From Brasilonema sennae CENA114 (GTDB lineage: Bacteria; Cyanobacteriota; Cyanobacteriia; Cyanobacteriales; Nostocaceae): a DNA stretch of 64,000 bases. The stretch lies in contig NZ_CP030118.1 in the NCBI RefSeq assembly GCF_006968745.1, positions 3,732,674-3,796,673 on the forward strand, in the 5' to 3' direction. The notes beneath the pieces were generated by a model. The model did no database searches. It was not told the origin of the DNA and was given only the letters and a program-made list of their open reading frames with translations. The translations under genes and the position numbers were made by a program. Every line of letters begins with the position of its first letter. Position 1 is the first letter of the stretch. Positions 17,582 through 25,813 of this stretch are shown piece after piece.

Positions 17582-20500
17582 TCAAGCACTTGTTTTGTCA
17601 GATTGTAGCTTAATTCCCAAAACTTGGGTGTAAGCTCCTCTGGCTTGAGTCACGCCAATTGTGCGTTCGGCTGATTCTATCATCGGGCGACGCAAACTGA
17701 CAACGATAAATTGCGCTTGTTGCGCCTGTTGCTTAATCATTTTAGCTAATCGTTCTACGTTTGCTCCATCTAAAAACATATCTACTTCGTCAAATGCATA
17801 AAATGGCGATGGACGGTAGCGTTGCAGAGCAAAAATAAAACTCAATGCAGTCAGAGATTTTTCTCCTCCTGACATAGAAGCAAGTCGCTGTACAGGTTTG
17901 CCTTTCGGGTGTGCAACCAAGTTTAATCCACTATTGAATGGATCTTCTGGATTGTCGAGTTGCAGGTATCCGTCGCCTTCGGAAAGCGTCGCAAAAATTG
18001 ATTGAAAGTTTTCATTGACAGCATCGAAAGCTTCTTTAAATGCGCGTTGACGCAAAGTGGTAAAATTCTCAATTCTTAACAGTAATTCTGTACGCTCTCC
18101 TTCTAAGGTTTGCAATTTTTGAGTGAGTTCTTCAAGGCGTTTTTGCGTGCGCTCATATTGTTCTAACGCCAGCATATTCACAGGTTCCATTGCTTGTAGG
18201 CGTTTGGCAAGAGAGCGCAATTCTTTTTGCAATTCTTCTAAATTTACTTTATCTGGTACTTCCGGCAAAGGGCTGAGTAATTCCGCTGACATCGTTCGCA
18301 ATTGGGTTTGCAATACAGCAAGTTCTTCTCGGCGCGTCTGCTGGGTTTCTTGCAATTTTTGCAGTTCCCATTCCAACTGTTGCTGACGCATTGTGTGCGA
18401 TCGCAATTCTTGTTCTGTTGCGTCCCGTTTTTGCTTCTCCTCTCCCAAATTTTGTTCCATTTGACTCAAAGCTGCGCGAGTCTCAGAAATCGCAGTGCTG
18501 AGTGTTGAGTGGTGAGATTGAAGTGCTGTACGTTGATTTTGCTGATTTATCTGCTCTTGATGGTATTCTTCAATACGCTGTTCCCCAACAGTAATTTTTT
18601 CTTGCAATCGCTGCTGGTGATTTTCCAAATCTTTGAGTTTTTGTTCTGCTTCCCTTAAGGCTGCTTCGCGTTGTTGCAATTGTTGCTCTTGATTTTTTAT
18701 TCTTGCCCGGATATGTTGCCACTCCTGGGGAGTTTGGGACTGTTCCAACTCAGTCAAAGCGTGTCGCAGTTGTTGCAATTGCTGCTCTTGGGAAGGTAAT
18801 TCCCGAACAAAAATTTCTAAACGGGATTGGACGGTAATTAATTTTTCTGTATTTTGCGAAAGCTGCGATCGCGTTGTTTCCAATTGCGTCGTCAAACTTT
18901 TTACTTCTTTGCGTAACTGTTCCAAGCGCAGTTGTTGTTCTCGCCGCGCTTGTCCTGCTTCCGTCACCTGTTGTGTGAGTTGCTTTGTTTGAGAAGAAAG
19001 AGAATGAATTGCTGAACTACAACGTTCTAAAATTCGCTCAATATCAGTTAACCGACTTTTTAAAGAAGAAACTTCCTCAGATTCTGCAGCTTCTGTCGTA
19101 CCAAACCGTAACGATGAACGCTGGTTCGTACTACCACCAGTCATTGCACCACTGGTTTCCAACAATTCCCCATCTAAAGTGACAATGCGATAAAGTTTCA
19201 TATGCTGACGTGCGTCAGCGAGATTTGCAAAAACAACTGTGTTACCAAAAACGTAGTTGAACACATCTTTATAGCGGTGATCGCAATTCACTAAGTTCAC
19301 AGCATAATCCACAAACCCATTCGCATATCGCAGCGTAAAATCTTGGGTAAATTTGGAAGCCTGAATTTTATTCAGCGGTAAGAAAGTCGCTCGCCCACCA
19401 CGTTTCTGTTTGAGTAGTTCAATTCCTGCGGCTGCTATGCTGTCATCTTCGACGACAATATGTCCCAAACGCGCCCCTGCAGAAGTTTCCAAAGCCAATT
19501 GATAGCGGGGTTCCACACGTCCTAGCTGTACAACTAATCCACAAACTCCCGGCATACCCGATTGGAGGATAATTTTGCTGGCTTGGGTTCCTTGAACTTC
19601 TTGCTGTGCTGCTTGTTGCGCCTCTAGTTTATCCAATTGGCGTTGTTTTTCTCGTTGTTCCTGCAACAAGCGCTTTTGGGTTTCTTGCTGGATTTGTAGT
19701 TCTTGTTCTGTAGCTGATAGCGTTTCGGCTAAATTTTGAATCGGTTCGCCAGAAGTGTTAAATTCTGTTTCAACTTGTGTACACTCAGCTTGTTTTTCTG
19801 CTAACTGAGGTTCTAAAGTTTGAACGAGTTGAGTTTGTTCTTGAATTTGCTGCTGGAGTTGGTTATTACGTTCTGTGAGTTGTGCTTGTTCTGTACGTTG
19901 AGGTTCAACAGTTTGCAACAAAGTTTCAATTTGGCGGTTCAGGGCTGTTTGTTGTTGTACCCACGCTTCTGAGGCGGAAGCAATTTCTGCTGCTGCTTCA
20001 CGGGAGTTTTCTAATTCTTGTCGTATCTCATCGCGTTGCTGTTGTAGAGACGTTGCATGCAACGTCTCTACATCCCGTTGTTCTGCCAATTTTTCTATGG
20101 TTTGCTGATGCTGTTGAATTTCCTCTTGAGTTTGTTGTAGGCGCTTGAGGGTTTCTTGTGCGGCTGTTTCTAATTCTTTTTGTTGACGCTGAAGCTGTTT
20201 ACGTTCTGCTTCTTGGGTAGCGAGGGTAGATTGTACCGCCAAAAGTTCTTCTTCTCCCAAGGCTTTGACATGGGCGTTGAGTTGTTCAAGTTCGGCGGTT
20301 TTTTGGATAATTTCTGAATTGAGGGTGGTGAGTTGAGTTGTGAGTTCACCGGAGGTGCGATCGCCAATTTGAATTTGCGTCGCTAACTTTTCTTGCTGTG
20401 CTTGCAGGGAACGCCAAGATAAAACTGCTTCCCACTGTTGTTTATCTTGAAATTCAGTCCGCAGTTTTTGGTATTTTTCCGCTTTGGTGCGATCTTGGGA

Positions 20501-21262
20501 AAGGCGATCGCGTTGTCCAGTTAACTCTGTCTCAACAATACGACAGCTGTCTTCCTTCTCCTTAACTTCATCTAAAGTTTCTTTTGCCTGATGGATTTTG
20601 CGATCAAACGCCGCCACCCCTGCCAATTCATCAATAATTTCGCGTCTTTCGCGGGGGTTCATCGAGATAATACTGGTGACATCTCCTTGCAGAACAACGT
20701 TGTACCCTTCCGGATAAACACGTAATTCTTCTAGTTCTTCGTGTAATTCTGTGAGAGTGCAGGGGATGCCGTTAATGTAGTAGTTCGATGTATAAGTTGC
20801 TTGCGGAGTCACTCGCAGCCTTCTGGTGACACTCCACTCGCTACCTGGTTTGGCACGGATTTTTTCTTTGCGATTTCTATCATCCTCGCTTTCTTGTTTT
20901 TCTTCCTGCGCTTCCTGTGATTTCTCTACTTCCTCACCTTCAACGATAGAGACGACAGGCGAGATTTCCTCAAATTCATCATCCAGTTCATGGTCTGATA
21001 AATCAAACGTCACCGTCACGGAAGCTTCCACAGCGGAACGAGATTTCGTGGTTTGAGTCGTGTTGACTAAATCAGGAAGGCGATCAGCACGCATTCCTTT
21101 GGAACTGGCTAGTCCCAGGCAAAACAGCAGCGAGTCTAGAATATTCGATTTCCCAGAACCATTCGGTCCAGAAATGACAGTAAACTCCCGCAGTAAGGGG
21201 ACAGACGTTGTACCACCGAAGGATTTGAAGTTCGTGAGTTGTACGCGCTTTATATGAACCAT
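17582..21262 (-). CDS. smc: chromosome partition protein SMC
   Basis: 1226 residues. The Walker A is GPNGSGKS at residues 32-39. Two long coiled coils flank a hinge (LVVQLGRVEPRYQLALETSAGARLGHIVVE), and the C-terminal head has the signature LASMSGGEKSLTALSFIFALQ and Walker B FYAFDEVDMFLD. SMC with ScpA/B forms the ring that compacts and separates the chromosome. An acidic Glu-rich insert lies near residues 105-140. The first coiled coil contains the peptide VETLHATSL, encoded by a 30-bp palindromic repeat inserted in frame (20043-20072). Confidence 0.97.
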   Translation of the reverse strand: MVHIKRVQLTNFKSFGGTTSVPLLREFTVISGPNGSGKSNILDSLLFCLGLASSKGMRADRLPDLVNTTQTTKSRSAVEASVTVTFDLSDHELDDEFEEISPVVSIVEGEEVEKSQEAQEEKQESEDDRNRKEKIRAKPGSEWSVTRRLRVTPQATYTSNYYINGIPCTLTELHEELEELRVYPEGYNVVLQGDVTSIISMNPRERREIIDELAGVAAFDRKIHQAKETLDEVKEKEDSCRIVETELTGQRDRLSQDRTKAEKYQKLRTEFQDKQQWEAVLSWRSLQAQQEKLATQIQIGDRTSGELTTQLTTLNSEIIQKTAELEQLNAHVKALGEEELLAVQSTLATQEAERKQLQRQQKELETAAQETLKRLQQTQEEIQQHQQTIEKLAEQRDVETLHATSLQQQRDEIRQELENSREAAAEIASASEAWVQQQTALNRQIETLLQTVEPQRTEQAQLTERNNQLQQQIQEQTQLVQTLEPQLAEKQAECTQVETEFNTSGEPIQNLAETLSATEQELQIQQETQKRLLQEQREKQRQLDKLEAQQAAQQEVQGTQASKIILQSGMPGVCGLVVQLGRVEPRYQLALETSAGARLGHIVVEDDSIAAAGIELLKQKRGGRATFLPLNKIQASKFTQDFTLRYANGFVDYAVNLVNCDHRYKDVFNYVFGNTVVFANLADARQHMKLYRIVTLDGELLETSGAMTGGSTNQRSSLRFGTTEAAESEEVSSLKSRLTDIERILERCSSAIHSLSSQTKQLTQQVTEAGQARREQQLRLEQLRKEVKSLTTQLETTRSQLSQNTEKLITVQSRLEIFVRELPSQEQQLQQLRHALTELEQSQTPQEWQHIRARIKNQEQQLQQREAALREAEQKLKDLENHQQRLQEKITVGEQRIEEYHQEQINQQNQRTALQSHHSTLSTAISETRAALSQMEQNLGEEKQKRDATEQELRSHTMRQQQLEWELQKLQETQQTRREELAVLQTQLRTMSAELLSPLPEVPDKVNLEELQKELRSLAKRLQAMEPVNMLALEQYERTQKRLEELTQKLQTLEGERTELLLRIENFTTLRQRAFKEAFDAVNENFQSIFATLSEGDGYLQLDNPEDPFNSGLNLVAHPKGKPVQRLASMSGGEKSLTALSFIFALQRYRPSPFYAFDEVDMFLDGANVERLAKMIKQQAQQAQFIVVSLRRPMIESAERTIGVTQARGAYTQVLGIKLQSDKTSA
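20043..20072. repeat. 30-bp perfect palindrome inside smc
   Basis: The sequence is its own reverse complement over 30 bases, centred on GCATGC. It encodes part of the first SMC coiled coil without breaking the frame. The type (TAGAGACGTTGCATGCAACGTCTCTA) is known to me as a frequent dispersed palindrome of Nostoc-like genomes, but copy number cannot be counted here. Confidence 0.8.
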
Positions 21263-21722
21263 CGCGCTGTTTTACCGGGCTTGTGCAGTTCAAGTGTATC
21301 AACAAAGCTGTCAACAGGTTAGCGTGAAAGTTATCAACCGCCAAGAGTTAACTTATTCTCCGGCTGTAAAAACTAATCGGAAGACGACGCACTCACGTTC
21401 GGGATGCTCCTTTTTTACAAAAAGCTGGGGGTAAATCGAAGTCATTAGTCATTAGCCATTCACATACACCCGAAGTCAATCCGATTGAAAGGTTGTGGAA
21501 ATAAATCAAAAATGCTTGAAGTTGGGAATTTTTCAGACCGATCTTGCTACTATCTACCGCGCTTTGGGATTTTCTCCCAAGTTCAAATCTATCGGCAAGC
21601 GATCACGTATTCGTAAAGGCTTATTTTTTTATACATATACTTCTAAAGTATATTTATCAGTAAATTACAAGTATTATTCTTTATAGAAAAAGGAAGTTAT
21701 TTACTGGATCAAAGTCATAATC
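21263..21722. other. intergenic region upstream of smc and the DUF4394 gene
   Basis: About 460 bases with the divergent promoters. A 63-codon frame at 21495-21686 has no recognisable family and no ribosome-binding site and is not called. CGACGCACTCACGTTCGGGATGCTCC near 21390 resembles a dispersed repeat piece also found next to the IS630 element (44531-44547). Confidence 0.35.
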
Positions 21723-22595
21723 TTGTCATTTAAGTGTAAAATAAAACTTTTTAATTTGCGCAACATTACTGTTGTCGTTGCTGTACTAACCGCTTGTATG
21801 GGTTTGAGTGTTAACAAAATTTCGGCTGACGTTGGCAGGACTAAAAATACTGATCACCCCTCAATGAATATCACAGGCAAAGGATCTGGCTTAAGATTCA
21901 TTGGCTTAACCTCCAACAATACTCTTGTGAATATAGGTTCGAGGGGAGCTGGTAGAAGAATCGAAGTTCAGGGAATTGACGGCAACTTACAAGGTATTGA
22001 CTTCCGTCCAGCAAACGGTCTGCTCTACGGTGTCACAGACACTGACAACATATACACCATTAACCCCGAAAACGGTCAGGCTACGTTTGTCAGTAAACTA
22101 TCTAGCAGCTTCAATGGAGGATTTCAGTCAGGGTTTGACTTTAATCCCGTACCAGACCGTTTAAGAGCAGTAGGTAGCAATGACCAAAATTTCCGTACCA
22201 ATGTCGATAACGGTCAAGTTAATGTCGATAAACCCCTTGCTTATGCTGTAGACGATGTCAACACCGGAATTGACCCCAACATTACTGCGATAGCTTACAC
22301 AAAATCGGTTGCTGGAGCAACGACAACTCAACTTTTTGGTATTGACTACAACCTTGACGTCTTAGTACTGCAAAACCCACCCAATGATGGTACTCTCAGG
22401 ACGGTAGGCAATCTCGGCGTCAACTTTGCACCTATAGGCGGGTTCGACATCTTTACAGATGGACAAGGCAACGATACTGCCTATGCACTTTCTGGTTCAG
22501 TTCTTTACACCATCGACCTATCCACCGGTGCAGCAACTAAAATCGCTGACATACCTAAAGGTAACTTCATCGGTTTAGCCGTTACCTCGCGATAG
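21723..22595 (+). CDS. secreted DUF4394 domain protein
   Basis: 290 residues, TTG start. A signal peptide or N-terminal anchor spans about residues 14-35 (NITVVVAVLTACMGLSV). The rest is a DUF4394 domain: repeated beta units such as LQGIDFRPANGLLYGVTDTDNIYTINPENGQA, GFDFNPVPDRLRAVGSNDQNFRTNVDNGQV and GGFDIFTDGQGNDTAYALSG, which predict a beta-propeller. Function is unknown; members are extracellular. Both neighbours are unrelated repeats, so it is probably a single-gene unit. The start is uncertain because no ATG occurs before the hydrophobic segment. Confidence 0.8.
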   Translation: MSFKCKIKLFNLRNITVVVAVLTACMGLSVNKISADVGRTKNTDHPSMNITGKGSGLRFIGLTSNNTLVNIGSRGAGRRIEVQGIDGNLQGIDFRPANGLLYGVTDTDNIYTINPENGQATFVSKLSSSFNGGFQSGFDFNPVPDRLRAVGSNDQNFRTNVDNGQVNVDKPLAYAVDDVNTGIDPNITAIAYTKSVAGATTTQLFGIDYNLDVLVLQNPPNDGTLRTVGNLGVNFAPIGGFDIFTDGQGNDTAYALSGSVLYTIDLSTGAATKIADIPKGNFIGLAVTSR

Positions 22596-22600
22596 TCACT

Positions 22601-22722
22601 CTTATACCATTTCACGCTTGGGCCTGATACAAATGATTGGTTTCTAATTCTTTGCCACTGCTCGGGTGCTCGGGTGCCCCCTGCTCCCCATTTATATCAG
22701 GATTTTTGTGAATTGGTATAAG
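22601..22722. repeat. MITE-like element with terminal inverted repeats
   Basis: The left end CTTATACCATTTCAC and the right end, which read on the other strand is CTTATACCAATTCAC, match in most positions. The 120-bp interior has GC-rich direct repeats (CTCGGGTG twice) and no open frame. It starts right after the DUF4394 stop and could act as its terminator. Confidence 0.55.
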
Positions 22723-22907
22723 ATAAACCTTGGGAAAAAACTAGTTAATTTTGGCTCGACTCAGTTTCTTCCAGTCGGTCTACTTATCTAGATTTGATGC
22801 AACAATTGATAGGTATGATCTGCGCTTGCAAACTCATGCAATCGCAATTGCTTTTTTTTCACCTCTTTGCGCAAGGAGGCTCGCGCCATAATCTTTGATT
22901 TGGCGTC

Positions 22908-22960
22908 GAGACGGCAGGCGCTTCAAGCCGGGAAACCCGTCCAACGCGCTGCCTCAGGAA
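22908..22960. repeat. dispersed repeat with GGGAAACCC core
   Basis: CAAGCCGGGAAACCCGTCC with flanking GACGGCAGGCGCTT/GCGCTGCCTC shares its core with copies at about 23160-23195 and 46755-46800. It lies at the broken 5' edge of the tnpB relic. Confidence 0.5.
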
Positions 22961-22994
22961 TTGCGAGTTAAAAACTTAACGCTTCCCGACTAAT

Positions 22995-23604
22995 GTTGTT
23001 CGTATATCGGGGCGTGAGAGACGATTTCAAGCGTGGGTAAAACACAATATATCAAAAACAATCATTCAGCAAGCCAAAAGTGAACAAGGACCCTTCGGGT
23101 ATCTCCTGCGGAGACGCTGCGCGAACGCTCTTAGCGTGCGCTTGCGCTTACGCAGTCGCCTAGGTCGGGAAACCCTCCTCCAGCGCTGTCTCACTTGTAG
23201 CAATTGAGGATTTGACTGGTATCCGTGAAAGGACAAACCAAAAACCGCGTAACAAGACAGAACGCCGTAGGAGCAATTCGTGGGCGTTCTATCAGTTGCG
23301 AATATTTTTGGAGTACAAGGGATTGAAAGATGGGGTAGAAGTTGTTGCTGTTTCCCCAGCTTATACAAGTCAAACCTGTAACCGCTGTCTACACATTGGC
23401 TTGCGCTCTGAGAAGAAGTTTAAATGCGGTCATTGCGGGTTGTCCTGTGATGCAGATTTGAACCGAGCGAAGATGATTGCATTATTGGGGCTGTCTGTAA
23501 ACCAGCCTGGAGGCTCGAATGGTTTGTATTGTAATCTCAGTACAGACTCTTCAGGGCTACTGAAAGCCCAGACTGTATTCGGTACTCCGAATCAGTGTGG
23601 GTAG
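22995..23604 (+). pseudogene. tnpB: broken tnpB (IS605/IS200-type OrfB), C-terminal half
   Basis: From 22995 the frame reads VVRISGRERRFQAWVKHNISKTIIQQAKSEQ, a TnpB block. A repeat element of about 110 bases (23087-23196) then interrupts and shifts the frame. TnpB resumes with VAIEDLTGIRERTNQKPRNK, which holds the RuvC glutamate, and continues through the zinc finger (CNRC...CGHC) to the RuvC aspartate in CDADLNRAKM. TnpB is an RNA-guided nuclease of IS200/605 elements. The N-terminal half is missing and an insertion has frame-shifted the rest, so it cannot be active. The intact tail from 23197 is open to the TAG at 23602. Confidence 0.85.
23087..23196. repeat. palindromic repeat inserted in tnpB
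   Basis: GC-rich element with CCTGCGGAGACGCTGCGCGAACGCTC, inverted GCGTGCGCTTGCGCTTACGC and GTCGGGAAACCC motifs. It divides conserved TnpB blocks that are normally contiguous, so its borders are given by the protein homology. Length mod 3 explains the frame change. Confidence 0.65.
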
Positions 23605-23610
23605 TTTACT

Positions 23611-24705
23611 TCATGATGCCAAAGGCAGCGAAAATCGAAACGTAGTTCCCTTATTTAGCTCACTTTCTACTAAAATTTCGCCTCTGTGCAGCTTAACCAG
23701 ACGATGGGAGATAGCTAAACCCATTCCAGAACCACCAGGGTTACGCTCCCGAGAGCGCTCAGAACGCCAAAATCGATTAAAAACAAAGGGTAAATCCTCT
23801 GCTTTCATACCATGACCTGTGTCAATCACCGCAATCCATAATTTCGGAGGTTCGCTCCAAACTCGCAGAGTGATAGAACCGTTCACAGTGTAGCGTACTG
23901 CATTGCCAAGTAGGTTGACCAGAATCTGCTCAACTCGCTCAGGATCAGCACAGACAAAGGGAGGATTGGGTGGGCACTCCAAACGCAACACAGGACCCTC
24001 TTCTAGTAGTTGATCACTAAACCGTTTAATTAGGGAGAGCAGAAGTGGGTGTAGATCAATCCGTTGAATCTTGATGGGTAAATATCCTGCCTCCGCCTTA
24101 GAAAGTTCTTGTGTATCATTCACCAACCGACCTAGTCGGGCAGTCTCTCTGGCTAATCGCTCAAACAGTTCTGCTTTTGCTTCAATCGCCCCATCTGCTA
24201 AACCCTCCAGAGAACCCTCCAAGATTGTCAACGGTGTACGTAGTTCATGAGTCAAATCTTCTATGAGTTCTCGACGGCGCTGTTCTACCCCTTCAAGGTT
24301 TAATGCCATTCGGTTAAAATTTATAGCAAGGCGGTTCAACTCTGGAATTTCACTCTCAGGTACACGCGCGCTCAAGTTCCCCTCAGCAAACTTTTGAGTA
24401 ATTTTCTCCATCTGAATTAGAGGTTGTACAATCCGCTTAGCAAACAAGTAACTCAAACTACCTGCTACGGTTGCACCGAGAAGCATTGACCACCAAACTC
24501 CTTGGTTCCAGACTACCTCACACTTGTCAATCAACTCATTGGCAGTTGTACCCACATTAAACTGTCGTCCTTCTAAAAGCGTTAAGTCCAACCCAAACAG
24601 TTGGTGCGAGAGCAACCAGTCCACAATGAGTGGGGTACTCAATCCGACTAGCATCACAATAATGTTGCACAACAGTAATCGCGATAGGAGGCTAAGCTTA
24701 CTCAC
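23611..24705 (-). CDS. membrane sensor histidine kinase (HAMP type)
   Basis: 364 residues. Two membrane helices (about residues 8-30 and 70-90) flank a short periplasmic loop. HAMP follows, then HisKA with His153 in LTHELRTPLTILEG, and a full HATPase: N-box ILVNLLGNAVRYT, G1 DTGHGM, and G2 GGSGMGLAISHRLVKLH. The gene starts eight bases after the stop of the response regulator gene, so the two form a two-component operon. The small periplasmic loop and BaeS-like layout suggest an envelope or ion signal, but the ligand is not known. Confidence 0.93.
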   Translation of the reverse strand: MSKLSLLSRLLLCNIIVMLVGLSTPLIVDWLLSHQLFGLDLTLLEGRQFNVGTTANELIDKCEVVWNQGVWWSMLLGATVAGSLSYLFAKRIVQPLIQMEKITQKFAEGNLSARVPESEIPELNRLAINFNRMALNLEGVEQRRRELIEDLTHELRTPLTILEGSLEGLADGAIEAKAELFERLARETARLGRLVNDTQELSKAEAGYLPIKIQRIDLHPLLLSLIKRFSDQLLEEGPVLRLECPPNPPFVCADPERVEQILVNLLGNAVRYTVNGSITLRVWSEPPKLWIAVIDTGHGMKAEDLPFVFNRFWRSERSRERNPGGSGMGLAISHRLVKLHRGEILVESELNKGTTFRFSLPLAS

Positions 24706-24713
24706 AATTGGTC

Positions 24714-25421
24714 CTAAATAACTTGGTCGTCAAACTTATAACCCACTCCAACCACAGTTTTAATAAAAGTTGGATTAGCTGGATCGGGTTCAATCTTTTT
24801 TCGTAGACGTGCGATGTGGGTATCAACAACTCGCTCATCGCCATAAAAGTCACTACCCCAAAGTTTCTTAATCAGTTGAGTTCTATTCCAAACCCGACCA
24901 GGATCACTCATAAATGTTGCTACTAGTTCAAACTCCAAAGCCGTTAGGTCTAAAGGAGTCAATTCATTTGTACTCAGAACTCGGCTGGCTGAGTGTTGCT
25001 TGATATTAATGACAAAGTGTCGCGTACGATAAGTGTGATGTTGCTTGGTATCACTTTGCATTCGTCGTAGGAGTGCTCGCACACGAGCTACGAGTTCCTT
25101 TAGGCTGAAGGGCTTGACTACGTAGTCATCTGCTCCAGTCGATAAACCGATGATCCGATCATTTTCCTCACCCTTAGCCGTCAACATCAAGATGTAAGGA
25201 TCACTATAGCTTGCTTGCTGTCGAATGCGAGCACAAACTTCCAGTCCATCCAAACCAGGAATCTTTAGATCTAGGATTATTAACTGAGGCGAATAGTCTT
25301 GAAACTCTTGAAGCGCACTTAATCCATCAGCACAGTGGCGACAAGAAAATCCTTCTCTTTCCAAATACAGTTGAATTAACCGAGCAATTTCAACTTCATC
25401 TTCAACAATCAAAATCTCCAT
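24714..25421 (-). CDS. OmpR/PhoB-family response regulator
   Basis: 235 residues from the ATG at 25421; a longer frame to 25448 adds residues not found in the family. The receiver has the acidic pair Glu7-Asp8, phospho-acceptor Asp51 (IILDLKIPGLDG) and the KPF lysine. The C-terminal winged helix (TALEFELVATFMSDPGRVWNRTQLI, then VVDTHIARLRKKIEPDP) binds DNA, typically at 11-bp direct repeats. Three such repeats stand 200 bases upstream. It is cotranscribed with the kinase that follows. Confidence 0.95.
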   Translation of the reverse strand: MEILIVEDEVEIARLIQLYLEREGFSCRHCADGLSALQEFQDYSPQLIILDLKIPGLDGLEVCARIRQQASYSDPYILMLTAKGEENDRIIGLSTGADDYVVKPFSLKELVARVRALLRRMQSDTKQHHTYRTRHFVINIKQHSASRVLSTNELTPLDLTALEFELVATFMSDPGRVWNRTQLIKKLWGSDFYGDERVVDTHIARLRKKIEPDPANPTFIKTVVGVGYKFDDQVI

Positions 25422-25813
25422 TAGTCTGATAAAGAGCTTTTTTACCAAGCATTATATTAGCAAGCATTAATAGTAAACCACTTTATCAGACCAATCACCT
25501 AAGGACAAAGTTATAAGCTAGCTTTAACTAGCAAAAGCACGAATATTCAACAGTATTGTCACTGAACTTTACACCTTTTTCACAAAGCGTGATATATCTT
25601 TCAACAAATCTTCGGGAAACTGTCACATTTTCGTCACAGGATTGACATATGATCGCTACGTTTTTGCGACAAAGTGTAAATTCACAGAGAAGCAAATTGA
25701 TTGAATAATCTATAAAAATCTTGTCATTCTCTTTAAAGTTACATACGTATACTTTGTGGTATTCGTTGAAAAATTCGCTAACCATTGTACCTTTTCGGAC
25801 ATCTACCTTATAT
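25422..25813. other. divergent control region of the two-component operon and GMC oxidoreductase gene
   Basis: About 390 bases. Contains CAAGCATTA twice at a 15-base period (25446 and 25461), close to the response-regulator start, and the three 11-bp repeats at 25622-25654 listed separately. The open frame upstream of the GMC start (25721-25813) has no homology to the family and is treated as leader. Confidence 0.5.
25622..25654 (+). promoter_or_regulatory. three 11-bp direct repeats, candidate response-regulator box
   Basis: GTCACA at 25622, GTCACA at 25633 and GACATA at 25644 are spaced exactly 11 bases apart, one DNA turn, as in PhoB/OmpR-type binding sites. The array lies between the divergent response regulator and GMC genes, so autoregulation or control of the GMC gene is plausible. 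This is inference from spacing only. Confidence 0.5.

Noticed and set aside
17700..21200. Open frames on the plus strand across smc
   Set aside because: These are shadows of the smc coding strand, long because of its Gln- and Glu-rich codons.
21495..21686. 63-codon frame between smc and the DUF4394 gene
   Set aside because: No family, no ribosome-binding site, and it lies in an AT-rich divergent promoter region.
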